Shown piece by piece: positions 27,387 to 35,891 of a stretch of 64,000 nt of DNA. Within the stretch, counting starts at the first letter, position 1, and the number at the start of each line of letters is the position of its first letter. The stretch is from Nonomuraea endophytica (GTDB lineage Bacteria > Actinomycetota > Actinomycetes > Streptosporangiales > Streptosporangiaceae): the NCBI RefSeq assembly GCF_014203235.1, contig NZ_JACHIN010000001.1, forward strand, positions 434,001 through 498,000, written 5' to 3'. Both the position numbers and the translations under genes were made by a program. Below the pieces are notes generated by a model. The model was given only the letters and a program-made list of their open reading frames with translations. It searched no databases and had not been told where the DNA came from.

Positions 27387-27983
27387 TCAGCCGTCGAGCT
27401 CCTTGAACGGCACGCTGACGGGAAAGGGCCGCTCGAGTTCCAGAACGCCTTCATGGGTCTCGGCCAAGCGGTACGTACGGCTTGGCCAGTCCAGGCGGTA
27501 CTCCCGGATGGAACGCACGTAGAACTCGTCATCCAGATACACCACGAGGTAGATCGGGATGCCTTCGTGAGCGTACTCGGCGAGTTTGTCGACGGTGTCG
27601 GTGTATCCGGATCCCGGGGAAACGACCTCGACAACCAGCTCGGCGTCCGTGGTCGCGACCTTGCCACCTCGTTCGATGCACCCGTATACAAGGACGTCGG
27701 GGCGACGGAAAGACAGCTTTCCGTCCAACCGGCGGCGTTTGACGAAGTACATGTCGATGTCAGTGGAAACCCATTGACAGGGCTCCTCGGGTTTCGCGGC
27801 CTCCAGCGCATTGGCCAGCCGCCGACACACGTCGCTGTGCTCCGGTGTGCCGCTCTGGCAGAAGATCACGTTCCCGTCGATCACTTCGATGAGCTTGCGC
27901 ACCTGATCGGGGAGTGTGTCGTACCGGTCTTCTGTCAGGGTGAGCGTCTGGGGATCCGACGCCCACTCGGGCAGGCCGTTCAT
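27387..27983 (-). CDS. Uma2-family (DUF820) nuclease-fold protein
   Basis: The 198-residue protein matches the Uma2/DUF820 restriction-endonuclease-like fold: FRRPDVLVYG supplies the first acidic residue, ELVVEVVSPGSGYTDTVDKLAEYAHEGIPIYLVV the second part of the PD-(D/E)xK core. The family is common and multicopy in actinomycetes and cyanobacteria, with no settled role. ATG 27983 has GGAG at six bases; ATG 27986 and GTG 28001 are alternatives. It converges with the L,D-transpeptidase gene with a 15-bp gap. Slightly lower GC than the neighbours suggests an accessory gene. Confidence 0.85.
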   Translation of the reverse strand: MNGLPEWASDPQTLTLTEDRYDTLPDQVRKLIEVIDGNVIFCQSGTPEHSDVCRRLANALEAAKPEEPCQWVSTDIDMYFVKRRRLDGKLSFRRPDVLVYGCIERGGKVATTDAELVVEVVSPGSGYTDTVDKLAEYAHEGIPIYLVVYLDDEFYVRSIREYRLDWPSRTYRLAETHEGVLELERPFPVSVPFKELDG

Positions 27984-28021
27984 CATTGTCTCCGACACCA
28001 CTCCATCGTAGGCAGATCCTA

Positions 28022-28441
28022 CTAGGGTCGTCGCGGTTCCGCATCGAGTGGCGGGGACCAGAGGCCGGTGGCGGTGCCGGCCTCGACGTGACGCTCGTAG
28101 ACGACGACCTTGTCGTGGATCACCGCCAGGCAGGCGCGCAGCTCGTCGATCTTGGCCTCGACCTGGCGTTCGTGCTCACGCAGGAGCGCCAGGCGGTCGG
28201 GCTCGTTGCCGGGGCCTTCCTTGACCAGGTCGGCGAAGCGTTTGACGGTGGCGATCGGCATGCCGGACTCGCGCAGCCGGTTGCACAGCAGGAGCCAGTC
28301 GACGTCGGGCCGCTCGTAGGCGCGCTGGCCTCCTTGTGTGCGTGGGATGTCGCGCAGGAAGAGGCCCTCGCGCTCGAAGAAGCGCAGCGCGTGCACGCTC
28401 AGGCCGGTGGCCTGTGACACGTCACCGATCGACAGGGACAT
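28022..28441 (-). CDS. MerR-family transcriptional regulator
   Basis: The 139-residue protein has the MerR winged helix SIGDVSQATGLSVHALRFFEREGLF followed by GGQRAYERPDVDWLLLCNRLRESGMPIATVKRFADL and a coiled-coil (about 85-120, LLREHERQVEAKIDELRACL). There is no cysteine metal-binding cluster at the C-terminus, so it belongs to the organic-ligand or stress branch. It diverges from the SDR gene across a 51-bp gap holding a classic MerR-type promoter, which it probably controls. Confidence 0.92.
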   Translation of the reverse strand: MSLSIGDVSQATGLSVHALRFFEREGLFLRDIPRTQGGQRAYERPDVDWLLLCNRLRESGMPIATVKRFADLVKEGPGNEPDRLALLREHERQVEAKIDELRACLAVIHDKVVVYERHVEAGTATGLWSPPLDAEPRRP

Positions 28442-28454
28442 CAGGAACCCTTCC

Positions 28455-28485
28455 TTGACCTAGAGCGCACTCTAGATTCTAGCCT
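28455..28485 (+). promoter_or_regulatory. MerR-type promoter of the SDR gene, probably leaderless
   Basis: A TTGACC -35 (28455-28460) and TAGCCT -10 (28480-28485) are separated by 19 bp, the elongated spacer used by MerR activators. The perfect dyad CTAGAG-CGCA-CTCTAG (28460-28475) lies within that spacer. The SDR ATG begins 8 bases after the -10, so transcription would start at or next to the A of ATG and the mRNA would be leaderless. No ribosome site is present. Confidence 0.7.
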
Positions 28486-28492
28486 CCTCGGC

Positions 28493-29401
28493 ATGACGAC
28501 ATTCGGGGCATGGAGCACGGCCGACGAGGTGCTCAACGGGGTGGACCTGCGGGGTTCCAACGCGCTGGTGACCGGCGGGTACTCGGGGCTGGGGCTGGAG
28601 ATCACCCGGGCGTTGAGCCGGGCGGGGGCGCGGGTGATCGTGCCCGCCCGGCGGACCGAGGTGGCCGGGCGGGCGCTGCTCGGGATCGATCGGGTGGATG
28701 TTCTTCCGCTTGATCTGGCGGATCTGGGGAGTGTACGGGGGTTCTCCCTGCCGGTGGCGACGCTCGACATCGTGATCGCCAACGCGGGCATCATGGCCTG
28801 GCCGGAGACCCGGGTCGGGGATGGGTGGGAGGCGCACTTCGCGATCAACCACCTCGGGCACTTCGCGCTGGTCAACCATCTGCGGTCGGCGTTGGTGCCG
28901 GGGGTTACGCGGGTGGTTTCGGTGACCTCGTCCGGGCATTTCCTCTCCGACATGCGGTGGGACGATCCGCACTTCCACTACGGGTATGACCACTGGCTGG
29001 CCTATGCGCAGTCGAAGACGGCCAACGCCCTGTTCGCCGTGCACCTGGACCGGCTGGGGATCCAGGCGCATGCCGTACATCCGGGGAGTATTCTCACGCC
29101 ACTCCAGCGGCGTATCCCGCACGAGGAGCAGGTGGCGCAGGGGTGGATCACGGCCGACGGGCGGCCGGCTGAGGGGTTCAAGACGCCCGCCCAGGGGGCG
29201 GCGACCGCCACGTGGGCGGCCACCTCGCCCGCGCTCGACGGGCTCGGCGGTGCCTACTGCCAGGACTGCTCGGTCGCCGCGCCCGCGACCACGGACGACA
29301 TGCTCGTCGGCGGGGTCAAGCCGTGGGCTGTTGACCCGGTGAGCGCGGCGCGGCTCTGGGAGCTCTCCGCCAAGCTGACCGGCATGGACGCCTTTCGCTG
29401 A
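28493..29401 (+). CDS. Short-chain dehydrogenase/reductase (SDR)
   Basis: The 302-residue oxidoreductase has NALVTGGYSGLGLEITRAL (NAD(P) site; GGYSGLG), IVIANAGIMAWPET, NHLGHFALVNHL, the catalytic Ser in VVSVTSSGH and YAQSKTANALFA (Tyr-x-x-x-Lys). The layout resembles retinol-dehydrogenase/protochlorophyllide-reductase-like SDRs that sit beside MerR regulators in actinomycetes. The substrate is unknown. Translation probably begins on a leaderless transcript from the MerR promoter. Confidence 0.9.
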   Translation: MTTFGAWSTADEVLNGVDLRGSNALVTGGYSGLGLEITRALSRAGARVIVPARRTEVAGRALLGIDRVDVLPLDLADLGSVRGFSLPVATLDIVIANAGIMAWPETRVGDGWEAHFAINHLGHFALVNHLRSALVPGVTRVVSVTSSGHFLSDMRWDDPHFHYGYDHWLAYAQSKTANALFAVHLDRLGIQAHAVHPGSILTPLQRRIPHEEQVAQGWITADGRPAEGFKTPAQGAATATWAATSPALDGLGGAYCQDCSVAAPATTDDMLVGGVKPWAVDPVSAARLWELSAKLTGMDAFR

Positions 29402-29797
29402 GGGAAAGTCTGTTGAGCGCCGTTGATCGTGATGGTCGTGGTGCGCCGGGGCCGCACGAGGTCGAGGATCGCGAGGCCGAGTTCCGTTCTGGGCACGCTT
29501 CAGCCCGGTCTTGTCCAGGGATCTCGCTTGCCGTTGGTGTTCTTCACGGACCGCGTGGTCCCGGCCTTCTTCTCCAATTATGAAATGTGGCAGCTTGGAA
29601 GCGATGCCGTATCAAAGCACGGTTGAGCAGTTCGCCAATGGAAGGCATTTGAGCTCGGGGCGCACATCGTCGCGCCGCCACCTCTAAAATCATGATCTCG
29701 TCGAAGGCGTCGAAGGCATTGTCGATCAATTCCGCGAGGCACTTCCCCTCCTAGATCTCCGAGGCGCCGCAGCCCCGGATAAGCCCCCGGAGCCTGA
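29402..29797. other. 396-bp gap, lower GC, no recognisable gene
   Basis: The stretch between the SDR gene and the SUKH-like gene is visibly richer in A and T than its surroundings, especially 29560-29760. A minus-strand frame preceded by AGGAGG near 29757 gives only about 54 unconvincing residues. Other frames give fragments with no family motif I recognise. It may be decayed DNA from a past insertion. Confidence 0.5.
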
Positions 29798-30337
29798 ATG
29801 CCGACCTTCCACGACCTGGCTTCCTGGGTTGGAGCCCAGCGAGTCATCCGCGCCAATCGCACGGCGATTGCCGACTGGCAGATCCCCGAGAGCCAGAAGC
29901 TGACACTCATCAGCACCGGCATCCCCATCGTCGATCAGCTCATTGAGCACGTCGACTTCCAGCCCGAGCCCCATCCCACGCTGACGACGACTTCCGAACC
30001 GCTCTACAGGCTCACCCGCAACCACCACGGCGACATCAAACCGGGTCTGACCTGGTCCTTCGGAACCCAGCCAAACACCGGCATCGTCTATTACGTTCTG
30101 CCGGGCGGCGATGCCTGGTTCGCCAACTCCACCATCGATCTCTGGCTGCGCACCCTGCACCATTACGGCCGGCACGTCAGTCAATCGCCCATCCTCAACG
30201 ACCCCGACGAACACGAAGACGAGGCCCTGACCGAACTCCAGCGCCTCGCCGACGAACTCAAGGCGATCGACCCACCCGCCTTCGACAGCTACCAAGGATT
30301 CATCTGGGCAGAATTCCTCGATCGCTGGCTCTGGTAA
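29798..30337 (+). CDS. SUKH-4-like immunity protein (orphan)
   Basis: The 179-residue soluble protein has GIVYYVLPGGDAWFANSTIDLWLRTLHHYG and a C-terminal LADELKAIDPPAFDSYQGFIWAEFLDRWL. These are the landmarks of SUKH-type immunity proteins of polymorphic-toxin systems: a nucleic-acid-mimic-like fold with the conserved NS-x-x-x-x-x-L segment and ALDP-x-AF end. No toxin is encoded nearby. The gene has lower GC than the window and GGAG five bases before ATG 29798, so it was probably acquired. The remaining 135 bp to the next gene (30338-30472) hold nothing recognisable. Confidence 0.65.
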   Translation: MPTFHDLASWVGAQRVIRANRTAIADWQIPESQKLTLISTGIPIVDQLIEHVDFQPEPHPTLTTTSEPLYRLTRNHHGDIKPGLTWSFGTQPNTGIVYYVLPGGDAWFANSTIDLWLRTLHHYGRHVSQSPILNDPDEHEDEALTELQRLADELKAIDPPAFDSYQGFIWAEFLDRWLW

Positions 30338-30472
30338 CCACACCAGCTGCGCCGCGCTCAAGGAATCCGAGACGCCAACCTGAACGCTTCAAACCCTGGC
30401 TGATCGCAATCACCGCCCGCGACTATTTCGCCGCCCGGATGGACCCGCGACACCCCGAACCTTCGGTGACTT

Positions 30473-31339
30473 CTACCTGCTGCCCAGTTGCCTGGTTACC
30501 GCGTCGAGGGTCGGCCCGGGTGCACCATCGTGCAGCAAGCGGAGGAATTCTTCCCCGAATCGCCTCCCATCCGGGAACTGGTCGCCGAGCTCCCAGCGCC
30601 ACGCTGCGACCATCGCGAGGACGAGCTGCCGGCAGTCGTCCAGCAGCTCTTGGTCGACGTTCGGGTAGTGCTCGCAGACCTCTTCGGGAGCGTGCGCGAG
30701 GTCGAACTCGACGGGGCCCCGGCAGCACGTCTCCAGGTCGATGAACAACGGGCCGTTCTTGGTGCTGAGCACATTGCCTGGATGCGGCTCGCCGTGCAGC
30801 AACTGCTCAACGGCGCCGCGGTCCTCGATCGCCCGGCGCAGGCTTGCCAACCTGCCGCTGAGGAACACACGGTCCGCGTCGGCGAGCTCCGGCGAGCGAT
30901 CCGGGTTGGCGACGACGTCTTCCGCCTCCGTGACCCGGTCCATGAAGCTCGGGCTCGGCACGTCGACCTTGCGCATGCCGGCGTGCAGCCGCTCCAGCGC
31001 CTCGGCGTAGTCGGCTGGTGAGACGTGAGGTGTCGCGGGCTCGTAGAAGGTCCACAGCGTCACTACGAAGCCGTCGCGCGTGTGCACCCTCGGTTCCACC
31101 CGGGGCTCCAGGAGGCCCACCGGGGATCCGAGCTCGGCGAGCCGTTGGGCGAGTTCGACTTCAAACTGTGCGACCTCTTGTCCCACAGGCGCGACCCGGG
31201 CAAGAACGTCGCACGGCGTCAACCGCAGTGTGAGCTTGTTCGAGTTGTGGAGAATGGTCGCGTCGTCGGTTGCTAGGCCGAGCGATTCAGCTATCGAAGT
31301 GGCAGCCGCGATCGCACGCGTGATGTCGGACATCTCCAT
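30473..31339 (-). CDS. APH-family phosphotransferase with altered catalytic motif
   Basis: The 288-residue protein has the APH/choline-kinase fold signatures: LHGEPHPGNVLSTKNGPLF, where the Brenner motif HGD reads HGE, and FIDLETCCRGPVEFDLAH for metal binding. Relatives phosphorylate aminoglycosides, macrolides or small metabolites. Glu in place of the catalytic Asp would be unusual for a resistance enzyme, so the substrate is open. ATG 31339 has GAGGAG at seven bases. GC content rises again across this gene relative to the SUKH patch. Confidence 0.8.
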   Translation of the reverse strand: MEMSDITRAIAAATSIAESLGLATDDATILHNSNKLTLRLTPCDVLARVAPVGQEVAQFEVELAQRLAELGSPVGLLEPRVEPRVHTRDGFVVTLWTFYEPATPHVSPADYAEALERLHAGMRKVDVPSPSFMDRVTEAEDVVANPDRSPELADADRVFLSGRLASLRRAIEDRGAVEQLLHGEPHPGNVLSTKNGPLFIDLETCCRGPVEFDLAHAPEEVCEHYPNVDQELLDDCRQLVLAMVAAWRWELGDQFPDGRRFGEEFLRLLHDGAPGPTLDAVTRQLGSR

Positions 31340-31503
31340 CGGCGCTCTCCTCAATTCCGCTTCGATTGCCGTGCCGTGGGTGGCGAGTTCGTCAATCGAC
31401 GCGGCTAATGTCAGCGAACACCCGACCATAGCCCTACAGGCCGGACACCTAGCGCGCCGCGCCCGGCCCACACCCGGGGGTCCGGGGCCCCCGGCAAGGG
31501 GGC

Positions 31504-31525
31504 GTGGGGGAGCTAGGCTCCCCAC
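31504..31525. terminator. Hairpin downstream of pcrA
   Basis: GTGGGGGAGC and GCTCCCCAC form a 9-bp stem with one bulged G around TAG. It lies 57 bp after the pcrA stop in the 240-bp gap to the phosphotransferase start. The 12-mer GGCAAGGGGGCG just before it (31493-31504) recurs at 34803-34814 beside another hairpin. Confidence 0.5.
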
Positions 31526-31581
31526 ACAAACCAGCCCAAGCCCCTCAGGCGCGCAGCGCTCCCATGGCGAGGACGATGCCC

Positions 31582-33828
31582 TTAGAGCTTTTCGAGGGGT
31601 GCGTACGCCAGCAGCAGCGTCTTCTCCCCTCCACTCCCGAAGTCGATCTTGACCTTGGTGCGCTCGGCCACCCCGTCCACCGACACCACGGTGCCCAGGC
31701 CGAACGCGTCGTGCGTCACCCGGTCCCCCGGCGTCAGGTTAGGGACCGCGCGGGAGGTCTTCTTGGCCGGTGCCGGGGTCGGGTCGCGGCGGACGGCGGC
31801 GGTCCTGGCGGACTTCTCCGGGTCGGTACGCCAGTCGAGCAGCGCCGCCGGTACCTCGTTGACGAAGCGGGAGGCGGGGTTGAAGGACGGGGCGCCCCAT
31901 GAGCTGCGTACGGCCGCGCGCGTGATGTACAGGCGCTGCTGCGCCCGCGTGATGCCCACGTACGCCAGGCGGCGTTCCTCCTCCAGTTCCTTGGGCTCGC
32001 CCAGGGACCTGATGTGCGGGAAGACGCCGTCCTCCATGGCCGTCAGGAAGACCACCGGGAACTCCAGGCCCTTGGCGGTGTGCAGGGTCATCAGCGTGAC
32101 CACGCCCTGGCCGCCGTCGGCCTCGGGGATCTGGTCGGCGTCGGCGACCAGCGACACCTGCTCCAGGAACTCCACCAGCGTGCCCTCCGGGTTGGCCTCC
32201 TCGAACTCCTGGGCCACCGAGATGAGCTCGTTGAGGTTTTCCAGCCGGGACTCGTCCTGCGGGTCCTCGGACGCCTCCAGCTCCGCGCGGTAGCCGGTGG
32301 CGACCAGGATCTCCTCGGCCAGCGCGGACGGCGGCACGCCCTCGGCCTTGGCGATCAGCTCTTCCAGCATGGCCACGAACTCGCGCACCGCGTTCAGGGA
32401 GCGGGTGGCCATGCCGTAGGCCTCCTCGGCGCGGCGCAGCGCGTCCCAGAACGTGATGTTCTCCCGCGAGGAGAGCGCCTCGACCATCGCCTCGGCGCGG
32501 TCGCCGATGCCGCGTTTGGGGACGTTGAGGATGCGCCGCATCGACACCACGTCGGCCGGGTTGGCCAGCACGCGCAGGTACGCGAGCAGGTCCTTGACCT
32601 CTTTGCGCTCGTAGAAGCGCACCCCCCCGACCACCTTGTACGGCAGGCCGGTCCTGATGAAGATCTCCTCGAACACCCGGGACGCGGCGTTGGTCCGGTA
32701 GAAGACGGCCACGTCGCCGGGCTTGACGTCTTCCTCGTCGGAGAGCCGGTCGACCTCCTGGGCGACGAACATGGCCTCGTCGTGCTCGTTGTCGGCGACG
32801 TACCCCACGATCTTGGGACCGTCACCCTGGTCGGACCAGAGGTTCTTCGGCTTGCGGCCCTCGTTGCGGGAGATGACCGCGTTGGCGGCGGCCAGGATGT
32901 TCTGGGTGGAGCGGTAGTTCTGCTCCAGCAGGATCGTGCGGGCGTCGGGATAGTCGCGCTCGAACTCCAGGATGTTGCGGATCGTCGCGCCACGGAAGGC
33001 GTAGATCGACTGGTCGGCGTCACCGACCACGCACAGCTCCGACATGTCGGACCCGGTGCGGACCAGCTCGCCGTCGGCCGTCTTCAGCTCGGGGTGGCCG
33101 ACCAGCTCCCTGATCAGGATGTACTGGGCGTGGTTGGTGTCCTGGTACTCGTCGACCATGACGTGCCGGAAGCGCATCCGGTAGTGCTCGGCCACCTCGG
33201 GGAAGAGCTGGAAGAGCGTCACCGTGTTCATGATGATGTCGTCGAAGTCCATGGCGCCGGCCTCGGTCAGCTTGAGCTGGTAGGCCTTGTACGCCTGGGC
33301 GAGCGTCTTCTCCAGGTGGTTGCTCGCCCGGTCGATCGCGGTTTCGTAGTCGATGAGCTCGTTTTTGTAGTTGCTCACCTGGGCCGAGAAGCCGCGCGGC
33401 GGGTAGCGCTTCGGGTCGAGGTCCATCTCCCGGCAGACCATCGCCATCAGCCGCTGCGAGTCGGCCTGGTCGTAGATCGAGAAGCTCGACGGGAAGCCCA
33501 GCCGCTTGGCCTCCTTGCGCAGGATGCGCATGCAGGCGCTGTGGAAGGTCATCACCCACATGACCTTGGAGCGGGGGCCGATGAGCTTGTCGATGCGCTC
33601 CTTCATCTCTCGGGCGGCCTTGTTGGTGAAGGTGATCGCGAGGATCTCGCCCGGGTGGACCTTGCGCTCGGCCAGCAGGTAGGCGATGCGGTGCGTCAGC
33701 ACCCTCGTCTTCCCCGATCCCGCGCCCGCGACGATGAGCAGCGGGCTGCCGTGATGGATCACGGCCTCGCGCTGCTGCGGGTTGAGGCCGTCGAGCAGTG
33801 GGTGGTCTAGAGAGACTTGGGTCGGCAC
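31582..33828 (-). CDS. pcrA: ATP-dependent DNA helicase PcrA/UvrD1
   Basis: The 748-residue superfamily 1A helicase has Q-motif LNPQQREAV, Walker A AGAGSGKT (34-41), ITFTNKAAREMKER, motif II VDEYQDTN, motif III VVGDADQSIYAFRGA, motif IV LLEQNYRST, motif V TLMTLHTAKGLEFPVVFL and motif VI YVGITRAQQRLY. The C-terminal VPNLTPGDRVTHDAFGLGTVVSV is a tudor-like RNA-polymerase-contact module. It unwinds 3'-5' in repair and replication restart. GTG 33828 is the start. Confidence 0.97.
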   Translation of the reverse strand: MPTQVSLDHPLLDGLNPQQREAVIHHGSPLLIVAGAGSGKTRVLTHRIAYLLAERKVHPGEILAITFTNKAAREMKERIDKLIGPRSKVMWVMTFHSACMRILRKEAKRLGFPSSFSIYDQADSQRLMAMVCREMDLDPKRYPPRGFSAQVSNYKNELIDYETAIDRASNHLEKTLAQAYKAYQLKLTEAGAMDFDDIIMNTVTLFQLFPEVAEHYRMRFRHVMVDEYQDTNHAQYILIRELVGHPELKTADGELVRTGSDMSELCVVGDADQSIYAFRGATIRNILEFERDYPDARTILLEQNYRSTQNILAAANAVISRNEGRKPKNLWSDQGDGPKIVGYVADNEHDEAMFVAQEVDRLSDEEDVKPGDVAVFYRTNAASRVFEEIFIRTGLPYKVVGGVRFYERKEVKDLLAYLRVLANPADVVSMRRILNVPKRGIGDRAEAMVEALSSRENITFWDALRRAEEAYGMATRSLNAVREFVAMLEELIAKAEGVPPSALAEEILVATGYRAELEASEDPQDESRLENLNELISVAQEFEEANPEGTLVEFLEQVSLVADADQIPEADGGQGVVTLMTLHTAKGLEFPVVFLTAMEDGVFPHIRSLGEPKELEEERRLAYVGITRAQQRLYITRAAVRSSWGAPSFNPASRFVNEVPAALLDWRTDPEKSARTAAVRRDPTPAPAKKTSRAVPNLTPGDRVTHDAFGLGTVVSVDGVAERTKVKIDFGSGGEKTLLLAYAPLEKL

Positions 33829-33923
33829 GCCCCTAGGTTAGGACGCCCCACCGACAATCGTGACTCGGAATGCCGACTGGGGCCCTCTGGTTGTGCCCAA
33901 GGAGAGATCGGAAAGGGGATGCC

Positions 33924-34643
33924 ATGCTGGCGGAGAACGAGGTCAACAGGGTGCTGGTGGTCACCGCACACCCGGACGACGCGGATTTCGGCGCGGCCGG
34001 AACTGTGGCGCTCATGGTCGATCGGGGCGTCGAGGTCACCTACCTGCTCGTCACCGACGGCGACGCGGGCGGCAACGAGCGCACCCAGGACAACGCCGGC
34101 ATGGCCGAACTGCGCCGCTCCGAGCAGACGGCCGCCGCCAAGGCGGTGGGCGTGACCGACGTGCGCTTCCTCGGTTACTCCGACGGCAGCGTCGTGCCGT
34201 CCCTGGAGCTGCGGCGCGACATCGCCCGGGTGATCCGGCAGGTACGCCCGGACCTGGTCATCACCCACCATCCTGACCGCAACTACCAGTTCATCGCGCC
34301 GAGCCACCCGGACCACCGCGCGGTCGGCGGGGCCGCGCTGGACGCCGTCTACCCCGACGCGCGCAACCCCTACGCCTTCCCGGAGCTGCTGCGCGACGAG
34401 GGCCTGACGGAGTGGACGGTGCGCGAGGTGTGGCTCAACGGCGGCTCCACCCCGAACCACTGGGTCGACATCACCGACGCCCTCGACCGCAAGGTGGCCG
34501 CGCTGCTGTCCCATGTGAGCCAGGTGTCGCATCGGGAGGGGTTCGAGGCTTTTGTCCGCGACCGCTTCCTCCAAAACGGCGCCACCGCCGGCCTCCCCAC
34601 CGGCCGCGCCGCCGAGCCGTTCCAGATCGTCTCTACCGCCTAA
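33924..34643 (+). CDS. PIG-L/LmbE-family deacetylase
   Basis: The 239-residue zinc deacetylase has VVTAHPDDADFGAAGTVA (His16, Asp19 and neighbours) and the third ligand in PSHPDHRAVG. This family removes N-acetyl groups from GlcNAc-type substrates, including mycothiol and mycothiol-conjugate intermediates and secondary metabolites. The shorter length and ERTQDNAGMAELRRSEQTAAAKAVGV segment fit the general actinobacterial PIG-L group more than MshB. AAAGGGGA lies about seven bases before ATG 33924. Confidence 0.88.
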   Translation: MLAENEVNRVLVVTAHPDDADFGAAGTVALMVDRGVEVTYLLVTDGDAGGNERTQDNAGMAELRRSEQTAAAKAVGVTDVRFLGYSDGSVVPSLELRRDIARVIRQVRPDLVITHHPDRNYQFIAPSHPDHRAVGGAALDAVYPDARNPYAFPELLRDEGLTEWTVREVWLNGGSTPNHWVDITDALDRKVAALLSHVSQVSHREGFEAFVRDRFLQNGATAGLPTGRAAEPFQIVSTA

Positions 34644-34753
34644 AAGCCTTCCATCCTTTACGGCGCAGCCACCCCCACCCCCACCCACCGCACATGGCTG
34701 AGGGCCTCCAGGGGGACGCTTCTGACCCCGCACGGGGCCGGGCGCCGTCACGA

Positions 34754-34814
34754 CGCCCCCTTACCCACCCGACCGGGAACACCCCCCAACTACCCGCGCC
34801 AGGGCAAGGGGGCG
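34754..34814. terminator. Long-range inverted repeat between convergent genes
   Basis: CGCCCCCTTACCC (34754-34766) and GGGCAAGGGGGCG (34802-34814) pair 12 of 13 with a 35-base loop that includes a CCCAACTACCCG element (34785-34796). It lies between the PIG-L and CPBP genes and may act as a two-way terminator. Confidence 0.4.
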
Positions 34815-34849
34815 CAGGCAGCCCGTGAGGCCGGGGCGTGGGCGGGTTG

Positions 34850-35572
34850 TCAGGCGGTCGGGGGTTCGGAGGGTGTTGAAAGGCGGGCCGGCAGGCGGGT
34901 GGACAGGCGGGCGAACAGGTAGCCCAGGGAGTTGGTGGCCAGGTGGAGGAGCACTGGGGCGGCCAGGCCCGCGTGGCGGCGGAGTTCGCAGAAGGCCACG
35001 CCGGCCACCCCCGTGGACACCACGCTGCCCGCCACCACCCGCGCCGTGTCGAGGTGGGTGGGGGACTCGGCGGCGGTCAGGGCGCCCAGGGCCGGGTTGG
35101 CCTTGGCCATGTCGATCGACGGCAGGATGTGCCACAGGCCGAACACGGCTGAGGATCCGGCCGTCGCCGCGACCGTGCCGTGGCGGCGACGCAGGGCGGC
35201 GTACAGGACGCCGCGGAAGCCGACCTCCTCCAGCAGCACGGTGCCGAACGGGACCTGCACCAGCGCCTCCTCCAGGACTCTGGCGCGGGTCAGGGACAGG
35301 GCGCGGTCGTCGTGGAACAGGGGGCGGGTCTTCGGGTGGGAGATGCCCGCGGTGTAGACGACGGCCACCGCAGCGAACAGGGCGCCACCGGCCACGGCGC
35401 CCCTGCGGCCGTGCTGGAAGCCGAGATCCTCCCAGGTCAGCCCGGACCTGCGGGCCATCGCGACCAGCGCCGCGGTGGCGGCGGCGGAGGTCAGCGGGCC
35501 GAGGCGGGGGGCGATCCGGTTGTTGAGGATGTTGGCCGCGGTGAGCACGGCGAGGGAACGTAGCAGCACCAC
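34850..35572 (-). CDS. CPBP-family intramembrane protease
   Basis: The 240-residue polytopic protein has the Abi/CPBP metal motifs: EEVGFRGVLYA (Glu-Glu-x-x-x-Arg), FGLWHI (His) and the C-terminal HLATNSLG (His, Asn). Members cleave prenylated or membrane substrates, or act in bacteriocin immunity. The GTG start (35572 or 35569) is 7 bp past the WhiB-like stop with no separate ribosome site, so it is probably expressed from that transcript by coupling. Confidence 0.87.
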   Translation of the reverse strand: MVLLRSLAVLTAANILNNRIAPRLGPLTSAAATAALVAMARRSGLTWEDLGFQHGRRGAVAGGALFAAVAVVYTAGISHPKTRPLFHDDRALSLTRARVLEEALVQVPFGTVLLEEVGFRGVLYAALRRRHGTVAATAGSSAVFGLWHILPSIDMAKANPALGALTAAESPTHLDTARVVAGSVVSTGVAGVAFCELRRHAGLAAPVLLHLATNSLGYLFARLSTRLPARLSTPSEPPTA

Positions 35573-35578
35573 TGCAGG

Positions 35579-35836
35579 CTAACTGGCGGCCGGACTGTGC
35601 CAGCCGGTGGGAAAGCGGGCGCGACGGCGCTCGACCGGCGTCATCCCGCCCCAGATGCCCTCGGACTCGCCGGCGCTCAGCGCGTAGTCGCGGCACTGGT
35701 CGAGCACCTGGCACCCGGCGCAAACGGCCTTGGCCCGCGCCTCCTGCCCGGGGCTCGGCGCGAGCGGGAAGAACAGCTCAGGATCGCTGGTACGGCAGGC
35801 GCCCCTGCGCAGCCAGCTGATCTCTCCCAACGGCAT
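35579..35836 (-). CDS. WhiB-like iron-sulfur regulator (Wbl)
   Basis: The 85-residue protein has the four Wbl cysteines at 14, 39, 42 and 48 (ACRTSDPELFFP; VCAGCQVLDQC) that hold a 4Fe-4S cluster, the GIWGG turn and the basic tail MTPVERRRARF. Wbl proteins bind sigma factor region 4 and respond to redox or nitric oxide. I cannot assign it to a named subclass safely. It heads a short operon with the CPBP protease gene. ATG 35836 is the start. Confidence 0.95.
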   Translation of the reverse strand: MPLGEISWLRRGACRTSDPELFFPLAPSPGQEARAKAVCAGCQVLDQCRDYALSAGESEGIWGGMTPVERRRARFPTGWHSPAAS

Positions 35837-35891
35837 GGCACCACGCTAGACCGGGTCGGCGGCGGCGCGCATCATCCCGTGGTCGTACTTC

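Noticed and set aside
29402..29630. Transposase remnant
   Set aside because: Fragments in several frames looked suggestive, but I found no DDE motif, terminal inverted repeats or target duplication.
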